Part shown: positions 1 through 12,833 of the stretch, one piece after another
How positions within the stretch are numbered: position 1 is the first letter of the stretch
Layout of the letters: each line of letters opens with the position of its first letter
NCBI RefSeq assembly: GCF_000023985.1
Contig: NC_013156.1
Span: 186,001-250,000 of the forward strand
From: Methanocaldococcus fervens AG86
GTDB taxonomy: Archaea > AGJL01 > Methanococci > Methanococcales > Methanocaldococcaceae
Reading direction: 5' to 3'
DNA length: 64,000 nt
Position numbers and translations under genes: made by a program
Notes under the pieces: generated by a model
Seen by the model: the letters and a program-made list of their open reading frames with translations, nothing else
Databases searched by the model: none
Told to the model about the DNA's origin: nothing

Positions 1-89
1 TAAAAATAAAAACTAAAAGTAAGCTGTAACCTTATGGGCGTCTATTTTATTATTTTTAATCTTACTATAAAAAGGCATTGGTGAAGGTA

Positions 90-596
90 ATGGAACATAG
101 ACATGTCATATCTGCATTAGTTTTAAATAAACCAGGGGTCTTACAGAGGATTTCGGGATTATTTACAAGAAGGGGTTTTAATATTTCAAGCATAACAGTT
201 GGAGTAACAGAGAATCCACAGATTTCAAGGGTTACGATTGTTGTTAATGGCGATGATAAGATATTAGAGCAGGTTGTTAAACAACTCAACAAATTAATTG
301 ACGTTATAAAGGTTAGTGAGCTAGAGGAAAAGAAATCCGTTCAGAGAGAACTCTGCTTAATAAAAGTATATGCACCAACGGAAAGTGCTAAATCTCAAGT
401 TATTCAATATACGAGCATATTTAGAGGAAATGTTGTCGATTTAAGTCCTGAATCTTTAATTGTGGAGATAACTGGTAGTGAAGATAAAATAAACGCATTC
501 ATTGAATTAGTTAAACCTTTAGGAATTAAAGAAATGGCAAGAACTGGAATAACAGCGTTGGCAAGGGGACCTAAAGTTTTAAAGCCAAAAAGTTAA
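90..596 (+). CDS. ilvH: Acetolactate synthase small (regulatory) subunit
   Basis: Regulatory subunit of acetohydroxyacid synthase, the first step of branched-chain amino acid synthesis. The N-terminal ACT domain (about residues 1-75) opens [20 protein letters not shown] and has the family's RRGFNISS stretch; the C-terminal half matches the ALS small-subunit C domain. I chose ATG at 90 because GGTGA at 80-84 sits 5 nt upstream; an in-frame TTG at 78 would add four residues. The length of 168 aa is normal for the family. gatB follows after 16 nt, so the two are probably co-transcribed. The catalytic subunit is not in the window. Confidence 0.95.
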   Translation: MEHRHVISALVLNKPGVLQRISGLFTRRGFNISSITVGVTENPQISRVTIVVNGDDKILEQVVKQLNKLIDVIKVSELEEKKSVQRELCLIKVYAPTESAKSQVIQYTSIFRGNVVDLSPESLIVEITGSEDKINAFIELVKPLGIKEMARTGITALARGPKVLKPKS

Positions 597-612
597 TGTT
601 AAGGTGAAAAAC

Positions 613-2019
613 ATGGATGAAGCTAAAATGAAATGTGGTTTGGAGATACACGTTCAAATTGATACAAAGTCAAAATTATTTTGTAATTGTTCAACAAATT
701 ATTTAGATGCTGAACCAAATACAAACGTTTGCCCTGTCTGTTTAGGTTTGCCTGGAGCTAAGCCACTCTCTCCAAATAAAAAAGCAGTAGAAGTTGCTAT
801 AATGGTAGCAAAGATGCTTGGATGTAAAATTGTTGTTGATAAAGATATTTACTTCCAAAGAAAGCATTACGATTATCCTGATTTACCAAGCGGTTATCAA
901 AGAACTTCAACACCTATTGGAGTTGATGGGGAGTTTATGGGTATTGGAATAGCTGAAGTGCATTTAGAAGAAGATCCTGGGCAGTATAACCCAAGTTTTG
1001 GAATTGTTGATTACAATAGGAGCGGAACTCCTTTGATTGAGATTGTTACAAAGCCAGATATAAAAAGCCCTGAAGAGGCAAGAGAGTTTTTAAAACAGTT
1101 AATGACTTTGTTTAGGTATCTTGGTTGTTTGAGAGGAGAAGGGACGATGAGAGCTGACGTAAACATATCTATCGAATATATGGGCGTTCAAGGAAACAGG
1201 GTTGAGGTTAAAAACGTTAACTCAATCAAAGGAGTTTATAAAGTTTTAAAATATGAATTAATTAGGCAGAAAAACATTATTAAGAGAGGGGGAGAAGTTA
1301 AGAGAGAAACAAGGGCATTTTTGGAAAGCCAAATGATAACTAAGGCTATGAGAAGTAAGGAAACAGCTGAAGATTATAGATACATCCCAGACCCTGACAT
1401 TCAGCCAATTGTTATCTCTGAAAAATGGGTTAAGGAAATAGAGGAGAAGATGCCTGAAACTCCTTTAGCTAAGAAGAAGAGATTTATTGAAGAGTATGGG
1501 ATAGATGAAGATGATGCCAGTGTATTAGTTTCTGATTTAGATATGGCTGAGATGTTTGAAGAAGTTGTTAAATCTTTAGGAATTAATAAAGAAAATGTTG
1601 ATTTGGCTGTAACTTGGATTAGAAATGAGTTGAGAAGAAGTTTACAGTATCACAAAGTAGATTTATATGAAAGTGGGGTTAAGGCAGAGCATATAGTTGA
1701 GTTAATAAAATTAATTAAAGAGGGAGTTATATCACAAAAGATAGCTAAGGAGATTGTTGATTTATTGGTTATAAATAGAGGAAGTAAGATGCCAAAACAA
1801 ATAGTTGAAGAGCTTGGATTAACAGTAATTAAAGATGAAGACGCCTTAATCAAAGCTGTTGAAGAGGCTATTAAAAACAATCCAAAGGCAGTTGAAGATT
1901 ATCTAAGCGGTAAGAAAGAAGCGCTAAACTTCTTAATGGGGCAGGTAATGAGATTAACAAGGGGAAGAGCAGAGCCTAAGAGAGTTATTGAGTTATTGAA
2001 AGAGAGATTAGATAAATAA
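613..2019 (+). CDS. gatB: Asp-tRNA(Asn)/Glu-tRNA(Gln) amidotransferase subunit B
   Basis: Subunit B of the GatCAB amidotransferase, which converts misacylated Asp-tRNA(Asn) or Glu-tRNA(Gln) to the amide form. The family signature CGLEIHVQI is at the N-terminus, followed by the zinc-binding Cys pairs CNCS and CPVCLG, the kinase-like core (DYNRSGTPLIEIVTKPD) and a C-terminal YqeY-like tail. ATG at 613 is preceded by GGTGA at 603-607; a GTG at 604 overlaps that site and is rejected as start. At 468 aa the gene is full length. It lies directly behind ilvH. Confidence 0.96.
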   Translation: MDEAKMKCGLEIHVQIDTKSKLFCNCSTNYLDAEPNTNVCPVCLGLPGAKPLSPNKKAVEVAIMVAKMLGCKIVVDKDIYFQRKHYDYPDLPSGYQRTSTPIGVDGEFMGIGIAEVHLEEDPGQYNPSFGIVDYNRSGTPLIEIVTKPDIKSPEEAREFLKQLMTLFRYLGCLRGEGTMRADVNISIEYMGVQGNRVEVKNVNSIKGVYKVLKYELIRQKNIIKRGGEVKRETRAFLESQMITKAMRSKETAEDYRYIPDPDIQPIVISEKWVKEIEEKMPETPLAKKKRFIEEYGIDEDDASVLVSDLDMAEMFEEVVKSLGINKENVDLAVTWIRNELRRSLQYHKVDLYESGVKAEHIVELIKLIKEGVISQKIAKEIVDLLVINRGSKMPKQIVEELGLTVIKDEDALIKAVEEAIKNNPKAVEDYLSGKKEALNFLMGQVMRLTRGRAEPKRVIELLKERLDK

Positions 2020-2062
2020 ATTTATTTTCTTTTTTATTGTTTTTTGGATTTTAGGTGATAAA

Positions 2063-3682
2063 ATGGCAGACCTTGATAGAAAGCTAATTGAGATTTTAGA
2101 TATTTTATCTAAATCAAAAGAGCCTGTAGGGGCTAAGGTTATAGCCAAAGAACTTAATAAAAGAGGATATAAGATCGGGGAGAGAGCGGTTAGGTATCAT
2201 TTGAAGCTACTGGACAGTATGAAACTAACAAAAAAGGTAGGTTATGCCGGTAGGGTTATAACTGAGAGAGGTTTAGAAGAGTTAGAGAAAGCCAATATCT
2301 CCTATAGATTGGGGAGTATTTACTCAAATATATTGGAGAAAACAATTTCCGCAAATTACAATTTTGGATACGTTGTTATAAATAGATGCCATGTTTATGC
2401 TGATTTTAACGATGTTTTAAAAATCATTAAAAGCGTTTATGAATCTGGATTAGCTGTTGGAGATAGAATAGGAATAATGGATAGAGAAAAGTTTGTAGAG
2501 GTAAACACGCTCTGCTCATTGAATTTTGATAATATACTATTACAAAATGGCATCTTCCCATTACATTTATGTGCTGGAGTAGTTAAATATGAAGACGGAA
2601 AGCCGGTAGAATTTAAAGAAATTATAAAGTATAAATGCACATCCATAGATCCGTTGAGGGCATTTATTGAAAAGAAAGAAACTGATGTTATGGGGATTAT
2701 AGAGAATGGGGAGGGTTATCTGCCAGCAAACTTTAGATGTTTTGGAGTTGGATTTTTAGAAAAATTTAAAAGTATTTTGGAGAAGGATGAGCTAAAGTGT
2801 GTAATTAGCTACGGAACAGAGAACGTTTTAGGTTTGGATGTTGGAGACGATAAAGTTGGAGTAGCTTTGATTGGAGGTTTAACACCAATAGCTCCGTTTG
2901 TAGAAAACGATTATTATGTAGAGATGTCCCCAATGTCATCAACTGTTAGATTGGAATCATTATACAAAATTAAGAAGAATCCAAGAGACATTGTAACAAA
3001 GAAGGCAAATATAAGAATAAAAACTGCACTATCAAAGATGTTCAATGCCATGGCAAAGGTAACCTACGATATAGATGAAGAAGATGGGGATGTTGTTGTA
3101 AACACTGCATTTATTGATAAAAATTACATAGATGAGGCTTTAGATTTATTAAAAGAGGCATACAAAAAAGGTTTAGGAATATCCGATAGATTTGGGATTG
3201 TTGAGGAAAAGGATAAGGTAAAGATTCAAACAGTTTGTGCGGTAACATTGGATGGAATATTTTTAAGAAACTCAATTCCTGTAATTCCAAAGTATGGAGG
3301 GGTTTTAGAGATAACTGAAGAGAAGGAGAGGTTTATTGATATAATTGGCTATGATGGGTCATCATTAGACCCACATGAGGTTTTCTTTAATTCTGTTGAT
3401 TGTGAAAAAACATTTTTAGCAGGATTTAGGGAAGTACATAGAGTTGCAAGGGAAAGATTGGAAGAGATTTTAGAGAGGTTGGGTTGGAACGGTATTAAAA
3501 CCATAGGAGAACCAAACAATGAACTTTACGGCATTAATGTAAATAAAGACATGTGTGGAGTTGTAACCCTTGGGGGAACTAACCCATTAGTATTATTAAA
3601 AGAAAATGAAATACCAATTGAATTAAGGGCGATGCATGAAGTTGTTAAATTCTCAGATTTAAAAAGTTATGATGATGTATAA
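2063..3682 (+). CDS. nrpR: NrpR-type transcriptional repressor of nitrogen assimilation
   Basis: The first 65 residues form a winged helix-turn-helix (ILDILSKSKEPVGAKVIAKE). Two tandem NrpR regulatory (DUF128) domains follow; both contain the repeated pattern GLxxGDRxGI...VCA/LCSLxxDxI with later GGTxP-type loops, so the protein is the two-domain form. In Methanococcus maripaludis NrpR represses nif and glnA, and 2-oxoglutarate releases it. GGTGA precedes the ATG by 5 nt. None of the genes around it is an obvious nitrogen gene, so targets cannot be read from context. Length 539 aa is normal. Confidence 0.9.
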   Translation: MADLDRKLIEILDILSKSKEPVGAKVIAKELNKRGYKIGERAVRYHLKLLDSMKLTKKVGYAGRVITERGLEELEKANISYRLGSIYSNILEKTISANYNFGYVVINRCHVYADFNDVLKIIKSVYESGLAVGDRIGIMDREKFVEVNTLCSLNFDNILLQNGIFPLHLCAGVVKYEDGKPVEFKEIIKYKCTSIDPLRAFIEKKETDVMGIIENGEGYLPANFRCFGVGFLEKFKSILEKDELKCVISYGTENVLGLDVGDDKVGVALIGGLTPIAPFVENDYYVEMSPMSSTVRLESLYKIKKNPRDIVTKKANIRIKTALSKMFNAMAKVTYDIDEEDGDVVVNTAFIDKNYIDEALDLLKEAYKKGLGISDRFGIVEEKDKVKIQTVCAVTLDGIFLRNSIPVIPKYGGVLEITEEKERFIDIIGYDGSSLDPHEVFFNSVDCEKTFLAGFREVHRVARERLEEILERLGWNGIKTIGEPNNELYGINVNKDMCGVVTLGGTNPLVLLKENEIPIELRAMHEVVKFSDLKSYDDV

Positions 3683-3685
3683 GAA

Positions 3686-3747
3686 GAAACTTTTCTTTAA
3701 GAAAGTTTCATCAAAACTAAAGTGGGGTTGCCAAAGGCTACCTCACT
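3686..3747 (+). repeat. Pair of intergenic hairpins after nrpR
   Basis: Two inverted repeats lie between the convergent genes nrpR and the SelA-like gene. The first (3686-3709) has arms GAAACTTT and AAAGTTTC with extra pairing inside. The second (3721-3747) pairs AGTGGGGTTGCC with GGCTACCTCACT around AAA, 11 of 12 positions. A similar AT hairpin plus GC hairpin pair recurs upstream of purE. They may act as terminators for both genes or be a small dispersed repeat. Confidence 0.6.
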
Positions 3748-3771
3748 CCAGGTATACCAATAGGGCGTAAG

Positions 3772-4899
3772 CTATGGTTGACAAAAAACTGATTTTATTG
3801 ATTCAGTAATGGCTTTGATAATATAGTCATCACTTATCCTCTCGGCATCTTTTGATGTTAAATCAATCCTCAAGCTTTTACTTGCTCCAGGCATACCAGC
3901 TACAGTTATGGTTATGATTCCAAAATTTTTTAACAAATTAAACCCAATTTCAACGAGTTTTTTAATATTTACTTCATCATTTTTATAAACCCTTTTTATT
4001 GCAAATCCAGTCGGTGTTTTTTCATACACAATCTCTATGTTTGTATCAACTTTTTTAAGTTCTTTATTTAACTGCTCAATCTTAGACAAATCAAAGTTTT
4101 TTGCTCTTTCAAATGCTTTTTTTACCCTCTCTAAATTAAAGTTTTCTAAAGCCCTATAAATTCCAGCCAATAATGGAGGCTGAGCCTCTAAACCAAACTT
4201 AGTACCTTCAATATATATTTTATCAACAAGCTCTTTTTTTCCTGCCAATAACCCTCCTCTTGGACCTTCCATAAGCTTATCTGTGCTTGTAACCACTAAA
4301 TCAGCTCCCAATTTTAATGCTGGTGGTTGATTAAATAACAACCTAACTCTCGCTCCAGAAGCATCATCAACAAAAACAATAGCCCCCTTATTTTTCGCTT
4401 CATCAATAACCTTTTTAAAATTCTCAAGCTCTACAACTTTTAGGTCCATTGTTGAGCCAGTAATGACAACTAAACTATCTTTATCTATTTTGTTTAAAAT
4501 TTCTTCTATGTTATCGGATTCAAAATACTCAGCATTGGTTATTTTACAACTTCTCTCTATTGAAGGATGTCCAGGAAGTTCTGGAAGATAGTGAACAACT
4601 TTTTTTGGTTTTAAAGCTAAGATTGTTGCTAAGATTGCGGAAGAGGTTCTATTGAAGGCGACACATTTATCATCCTCATCTCCACCTAAATGTTTCAGTC
4701 CATATTCGTCAACTTTTTCTGCAAAATAGGATGCTCCAATGTATGTATTTAGTAAATTTTTGTCCTCTTCAGTTATTAAAAACCCTCCTGACAATCCACT
4801 TAAATCATATAATCCTTCCCTACCTTTTTCATTTAATATTTCTAAAATAATCTTTCTTGCTTTTTCTAATCTTAAAAATTCCTCATAATCAGAAGGCAT
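3772..4899 (-). CDS. SelA-like PLP-dependent protein (UPF0425, MJ0158 type)
   Basis: Fold type I pyridoxal-phosphate protein of 375 aa related to bacterial selenocysteine synthase SelA. The PLP lysine is in [12 protein letters not shown] and the cofactor aspartate in [11 protein letters not shown]. The M. jannaschii homolog MJ0158 has been studied as a candidate Sec synthase; from memory it did not act as one, and the archaeal Sec pathway uses SepSecS, which is present at 29634-30938. The true reaction is unknown. The start has an upstream GGTGG. It could share a transcript with the DUF2098 gene upstream, 51 nt away. Confidence 0.85.
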   Translation of the reverse strand: MPSDYEEFLRLEKARKIILEILNEKGREGLYDLSGLSGGFLITEEDKNLLNTYIGASYFAEKVDEYGLKHLGGDEDDKCVAFNRTSSAILATILALKPKKVVHYLPELPGHPSIERSCKITNAEYFESDNIEEILNKIDKDSLVVITGSTMDLKVVELENFKKVIDEAKNKGAIVFVDDASGARVRLLFNQPPALKLGADLVVTSTDKLMEGPRGGLLAGKKELVDKIYIEGTKFGLEAQPPLLAGIYRALENFNLERVKKAFERAKNFDLSKIEQLNKELKKVDTNIEIVYEKTPTGFAIKRVYKNDEVNIKKLVEIGFNLLKNFGIITITVAGMPGASKSLRIDLTSKDAERISDDYIIKAITESIKSVFCQP

Positions 4900-4950
4900 T
4901 AGACCACCTGTTGGATTATTAAAAATAAATAAAATGTATAAAATAATGAT

Positions 4951-5232
4951 CTATCCAGCTCCACAAGCTTCTCCTAAATCTATGTCTTTTAATTTTCCAT
5001 CCTCCAACTCCTCTTCTTCTAATTTTTTAACAACTTCATCGATATCTTCTCTTCTCTCTTCTATCTTTGACTTATCAATAACCTTTAATAGATGAGGTCT
5101 GTACATTAAGTTGTTATCTAACAAAACCCAAACTTCGCCATTTTCGTCTTTTTTTATATCAACAACTTTTCCTTTTGTTCCTGTATTAATGTAGACTACA
5201 TAGTCCCCAACTTTGATGTCAATCTCACCCAT
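4951..5232 (-). CDS. DUF2098 family protein
   Basis: Small acidic protein of 93 aa (from ATG at 5232; GTG at 5241 is an alternative). The N-terminal 50 residues form a small beta-barrel-like domain (VGDYVVYINTGTKGKVVDI...RPHLLKVI) typical of DUF2098, a family I know mainly from methanogens. A charged helical tail and a terminal GEACGAG follow. Function unknown. It is transcribed away from the rRNA operon. Confidence 0.8.
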   Translation of the reverse strand: MGEIDIKVGDYVVYINTGTKGKVVDIKKDENGEVWVLLDNNLMYRPHLLKVIDKSKIEERREDIDEVVKKLEEEELEDGKLKDIDLGEACGAG

Positions 5233-5278
5233 ATGCCTCACGCTCTAAATTTTATAAGAAATATTTAAAGACTTCATG

Positions 5279-5290
5279 TGTTATATAATT
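5279..5290 (+). promoter_or_regulatory. Candidate TATA box of the rRNA operon
   Basis: GTTATATAATTT lies about 190 nt before the 16S gene and ahead of the GC-rich leader, which fits an archaeal TATA element with a start near 5305-5312. It was placed by eye. Other AT-rich stretches nearby could serve. Confidence 0.45.
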
Positions 5291-5365
5291 TATTCAATAT
5301 TGTTCTATTCCTAAAAACGTTGCATGTAACAATTTCTCGCTATAGGGTGCACTCGAAGGATGCGT

Positions 5366-5460
5366 CCCCAATCTGAAGAGGTTGGGGCTGAGGCAAGCCC
5401 ACGACTGGTGGTGAAACCCCGCAGCAACCAGCCGCAAGAAAGGTTTATCCTTTCTTGCGA
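5366..5460 (+). other. rRNA leader hairpins and 5' half of the pre-16S processing stem
   Basis: Three structures precede 16S: a hairpin CCCCAA/TTGGGG (5366-5371 with 5382-5387); the 5' processing arm 5390-5409, which pairs perfectly over 20 nt with 6988-7007; and CCCCGCAGCAACCAGC (5417-5432), which pairs with GCTGGTTGCTGTGGGG at 6965-6980. The junction between the last two helices has bulges on both strands, as expected of a bulge-helix-bulge cut by the archaeal splicing endonuclease. A further 11-bp hairpin (5433-5459) sits just before 16S. Confidence 0.85.
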
Positions 5461-5476
5461 CCGTACCTCCCACTTA

Positions 5477-6953
<1,477 letters not shown>

Positions 6954-6987
6954 GAGAAAAAAGGTGCTGGTTGCTGTGGGGCACTAA

Positions 6988-7007
6988 ACCAGTCGTGGGC
7001 TTGCCTC
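6988..7007 (+). other. 3' half of the pre-16S processing stem
   Basis: Twenty nt perfectly complementary to 5390-5409, placed between 16S and the tRNA. Together they loop out 16S for release by splicing-type cleavage. Confidence 0.85.
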
Positions 7008-7018
7008 ATAGGAGAAGT

Positions 7019-7091
7019 GGGCCCGTAGCTCAGCTGGGAGAGCGCCGGCCTTGCAAGCCGGAGGCCGTGGGTTCAAATCCCACCGGGTCCA
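7019..7091 (+). tRNA. tRNA-Ala (anticodon UGC)
   Basis: A complete cloverleaf. The acceptor stem GGGCCCG pairs with CGGGTCC (one G.U). The D-arm is GCTC-AGCTGGGA-GAGC, the anticodon stem CCGGC/GCCGG carries loop CTTGCAA, and the T-arm contains GTTCAAATC. Discriminator A at 7091, CCA not encoded. This is the usual spacer tRNA of euryarchaeal rRNA operons. Confidence 0.97.
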
Positions 7092-7150
7092 CTATATGTG
7101 CAGCCTGCAACTCCAAAGAGTTGCAGGTGAAGGGCCTGACAAAACATGAA

Positions 7151-7174
7151 GGCCATGCATAGGCTTCCACATCC
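7151..7174 (+). other. 5' half of the pre-23S processing stem
   Basis: GGCCATGCATAGG followed by CTTCCACATCC is perfectly complementary over 24 nt to 10214-10237, so the two arms enclose 23S. Confidence 0.85.
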
Positions 7175-7185
7175 CGGTGAAATCT

Positions 7186-10202
<3,017 letters not shown>

Positions 10203-10213
10203 AGACACTAAGC

Positions 10214-10237
10214 GGATGTGGAAGCCTATGCATGGCC
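10214..10237 (+). other. 3' half of the pre-23S processing stem
   Basis: Pairs perfectly with 7151-7174. After it come a T-rich tract (10268-10283), a plausible terminator, and AT-rich DNA up to the convergent cdhC gene. No 5S rRNA sequence is present. Confidence 0.85.
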
Positions 10238-10355
10238 TGAAAAAGTTTGGGATAATGTTGGTTTGAGTTTATTTTTATTTTACACCATTATATTCATTAA
10301 TTTAAATGTTTAGATTAAGAGTGAAAATAAAAAAATAAATAAAAAAAGAAAGATA

Positions 10356-11762
10356 TTACCTTTTCTTTTTCTTTTTATCATCTTCTTTTGTAATGATTAT
10401 TCTTTCTGCCTTAATTACTGCATTTTGTAAAACTATTTTTATTCCTGAAGGTAGGCCTGCAAATGTTCCTGGCAAAGTCATTGTTGGGATTTCAATTCCT
10501 CCAACTTCTTCTTCCATCTCTTCCTCAACTTCTACCTCTTCTGTTATTTCCTCAACTTCAGCAGCCCCTATTCTTTCAGCACATGGATGCCCTTTTTCTT
10601 TCAAAAATTTAGCTAATTCATCAGTGGTCTTAACATCCTCTTCAGTGGCTATCTTATCATATAACTCTTCAGGTATTGCCTCTTTAACTCTCTCTTTTAA
10701 CTCTTTTGGTAACCAAACTACTCTCTCCCAACCACCATCTCCTTGCAAAAACTTGGATGATTTCATATAAGCTATGGAAACTCCAAGAAATCCTGGAACT
10801 TGCTTTCCACCACTACACTGTCCAGCTAATGTTGAAAATGGAATTCCCATTGGAGTTTCTCCTTTGAACCCCCTATGTGCTATTCCAAAACCATCAATTT
10901 CAGGGATGTAGAAAACAACCGCTTCAAAACAACCACATGACGTGCAAGGCTTTTCTAATGCACTATGTAAAGCGACTTCTTCAACAGTTCCTTGAGATCT
11001 TTCTTTAACTACTTCATTAACTCCGCTATACACTCCCAATTTTTCATCTAAGCATTCTCCTTTTGGAATCTCGAATATTGGACCATTAGGATCTATCTTT
11101 GCAGCTGCTCTTGCATCTAAATAGTTGATACCACCACACAAAGCTGGTCTATCTGGTGTTATAACGCATACGTGTGTTGGGGCAAAACTCTGACACATTA
11201 TACAGCCATAGAATACATCAACATCCTCTTCATGCAATGCTTTTGTTCTCTCATCTCTCTTGTTGTAAATTTCCCTTGCCTTCTCTAACTCTTCTTTAAC
11301 TTTATCTGGATCAGTAATTAAGATAACGTCACACTTTTCAATGAATGGAAACTCAGCCTTAAATAACCTTTGAATTACCTTTCCAATATGCTCCAATCTT
11401 AGCCCTTTATTGAAAGAATCTTTGTTTATTCTAATCCAAACTTGGTCTCTTTGGTTTAAGTGCATAACTCCCTCCATATAGTTAAAGAATTCGTGTACTC
11501 TTCTCTCTAAAACTCCCTCTAAATCTTCCTCTAACTTTTCACCACTAACTTTAACAATTATGGCAAATGGGGTCCTACTCCCCTCTTCCATCTCATCTAT
11601 GTCCTTTCCGACAATTTCAACTTTATCATCTGCCTTATCAACTACTTTAACCAATTCAAAACCATAACTCTTAGGCCCTGCTAATTCAACATACATATCA
11701 GGACCTCTAACTCTTTCCCCTTCATTCATCGGTCCTACAGAAACTGGAATGTCGCTAAACAT
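10356..11762 (-). CDS. cdhC: Acetyl-CoA decarbonylase/synthase beta subunit (acetyl-CoA synthase)
   Basis: CdhC carries the nickel-iron A cluster that joins CO, a methyl group and CoA. Cluster ligands are visible in CIMCQSFAPTHVC and CTSCGCFEAVV. At 468 aa it has the archaeal form without the bacterial N-terminal domain, and ends in an acidic stretch (EEVEVEEEMEEEVGG) and a lysine run. AAGGTGAG precedes the ATG. It lies last in a minus-strand cluster cdhA-cdhB-ferredoxin-cdhC, with 15 nt to the ferredoxin gene. The methyltransferase subunits CdhD and CdhE are not in the window. Confidence 0.95.
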   Translation of the reverse strand: MFSDIPVSVGPMNEGERVRGPDMYVELAGPKSYGFELVKVVDKADDKVEIVGKDIDEMEEGSRTPFAIIVKVSGEKLEEDLEGVLERRVHEFFNYMEGVMHLNQRDQVWIRINKDSFNKGLRLEHIGKVIQRLFKAEFPFIEKCDVILITDPDKVKEELEKAREIYNKRDERTKALHEEDVDVFYGCIMCQSFAPTHVCVITPDRPALCGGINYLDARAAAKIDPNGPIFEIPKGECLDEKLGVYSGVNEVVKERSQGTVEEVALHSALEKPCTSCGCFEAVVFYIPEIDGFGIAHRGFKGETPMGIPFSTLAGQCSGGKQVPGFLGVSIAYMKSSKFLQGDGGWERVVWLPKELKERVKEAIPEELYDKIATEEDVKTTDELAKFLKEKGHPCAERIGAAEVEEITEEVEVEEEMEEEVGGIEIPTMTLPGTFAGLPSGIKIVLQNAVIKAERIIITKEDDKKKKKR

Positions 11763-11777
11763 GTTTTCTCACCTTAA

Positions 11778-12233
11778 TTAGATTTTTTCACTAATTTCCT
11801 CTCTTAAAATTTCTAGTATCTTTTTCCTTTTCTCTTCCTTCATCATGTCAAGTGTTTCGTCTGATACTAAAAACAGGGCTTTATCTTTACATGCCTCAAT
11901 ACAGGCAGGAGTTATTCTATCGGTGTCTAGGCATAGAGTGCATTTATGTGCAACTTTATCTTTTATAAATATAGCCCCTATAGGGCAGGCAATTGCACAC
12001 ATCCCGCAAGCTATGCATCTCTCTTTCTCCACAATTGGAATACCTTCTTTTAGGTAAATTGCATCAACAGGGCAGATTTCTTTACAAGGGGCATTTTCAC
12101 ACTGCATACAAAATATAGGAATGCCATTAACCTTCCTTACTCTACTTTCTCCATGAATCTCTTTACATTTATTTATACAGTCATAACACTTAGTACATTT
12201 TTCAGGATTTAAAATAATGATTTTTGGGTTCAT
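11778..12233 (-). CDS. 4Fe-4S ferredoxin-type protein of the CODH operon
   Basis: A 151-aa iron-sulfur protein of the CooF/HycB type with four Cys clusters: CTKCYDCINKC, CMQCENAPCKEIC, CIACGMCAIACP, and CTLC...C..AC in the last third. It probably carries electrons to or from CODH. It begins 1 nt after the cdhB stop and ends 15 nt before cdhC, so translational coupling is likely. Confidence 0.88.
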   Translation of the reverse strand: MNPKIIILNPEKCTKCYDCINKCKEIHGESRVRKVNGIPIFCMQCENAPCKEICPVDAIYLKEGIPIVEKERCIACGMCAIACPIGAIFIKDKVAHKCTLCLDTDRITPACIEACKDKALFLVSDETLDMMKEEKRKKILEILREEISEKI

Positions 12234-12234
12234 A

Positions 12235-12675
12235 TTACCCCTCCAACAACTTATTAAGGTAGTCTAAATACTCCTCCATGCTGAGGTTTGGAAAAGAGTA
12301 GAGGGTGTTTGGCTGATAGTACTTATCTATCGAAACTGTAATTACATTTGAGAATTGTTTTAGATGTGTTGCTGCCTGAGCTAAATAATAATAAGTTATT
12401 CCAACAAATAATGCCAAATCATAGCTACTGTTTGCCAAAAATTTAATTAATGCCATTAAATTCATCTCTTCAGGTGTTTTTATCACTTCTAAATTATATT
12501 TCTCAATGAATTTTTCAATCAACTCTTTTTCTTTGTCTTCTAAGTTTTCTCCCAGTATTAAAATTGGTTTCTTAGCCCTTTTAATCATCATTTTTACGAG
12601 TTTTGGAGAAGTTATTTCAGCATGAGCCACATTACTCCCAGCTGTTGGAATATAGGCGATAAATCTCTCGTCCAT
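12235..12675 (-). CDS. cdhB: Acetyl-CoA decarbonylase/synthase epsilon subunit
   Basis: CdhB is the small, cluster-free subunit bound to CdhA. The Rossmann-like core PILILGENLEDKEKELIEKF and the VGITYYYLAQAATHLKQF segment match the family. I chose ATG at 12675 because GGTGA lies about 4 nt upstream; an in-frame TTG at 12687 is weaker. 146 aa. It lies between cdhA and the ferredoxin gene. Confidence 0.92.
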   Translation of the reverse strand: MDERFIAYIPTAGSNVAHAEITSPKLVKMMIKRAKKPILILGENLEDKEKELIEKFIEKYNLEVIKTPEEMNLMALIKFLANSSYDLALFVGITYYYLAQAATHLKQFSNVITVSIDKYYQPNTLYSFPNLSMEEYLDYLNKLLEG

Positions 12676-12722
12676 TACTATCACCAAGTTTAAAAAATTA
12701 AATTTAATGTTAAAGTTTTAAT

Positions 12723-12760
12723 TTAGTACAATATCGTTTGGTCTTGAGATACTTCTCTAA
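12723..12760 (-). repeat. Degenerate copy of the last 38 bp of cdhA
   Basis: On the minus strand this segment (TTAGAGAAGTATCTCAAGAC... ending ATATTGTACTAA) aligns with the true 3' end of cdhA at 12834-12872 with a single 1-nt gap and several substitutions. It sits downstream of cdhA and is separated from the real end by two hairpins. It encodes nothing by itself. Confidence 0.75.
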
Positions 12761-12762
12761 GC

Positions 12763-12820
12763 ATAGAGGGAAACCCTCTATTGCTATACACCATAACAAC
12801 TCCTCGCTTACGCTCGGAGG
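12763..12820 (-). repeat. Two hairpins between the cdhA end and its copy
   Basis: Hairpin 1 (12763-12781) pairs ATAGAGGG with CCCTCTAT around AAA. Hairpin 2 (about 12800-12820) reads on the minus strand CUCC-GA-GC-GUAA-GC-GA-GGAG: an outer stem, a tandem G.A motif, two GC pairs and a GNRA tetraloop. The tandem G.A pairs and tetraloop form only in the minus-strand RNA, the sense of the cdh operon. Confidence 0.65.
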
Positions 12821-12833
12821 TGCAAATTATTAT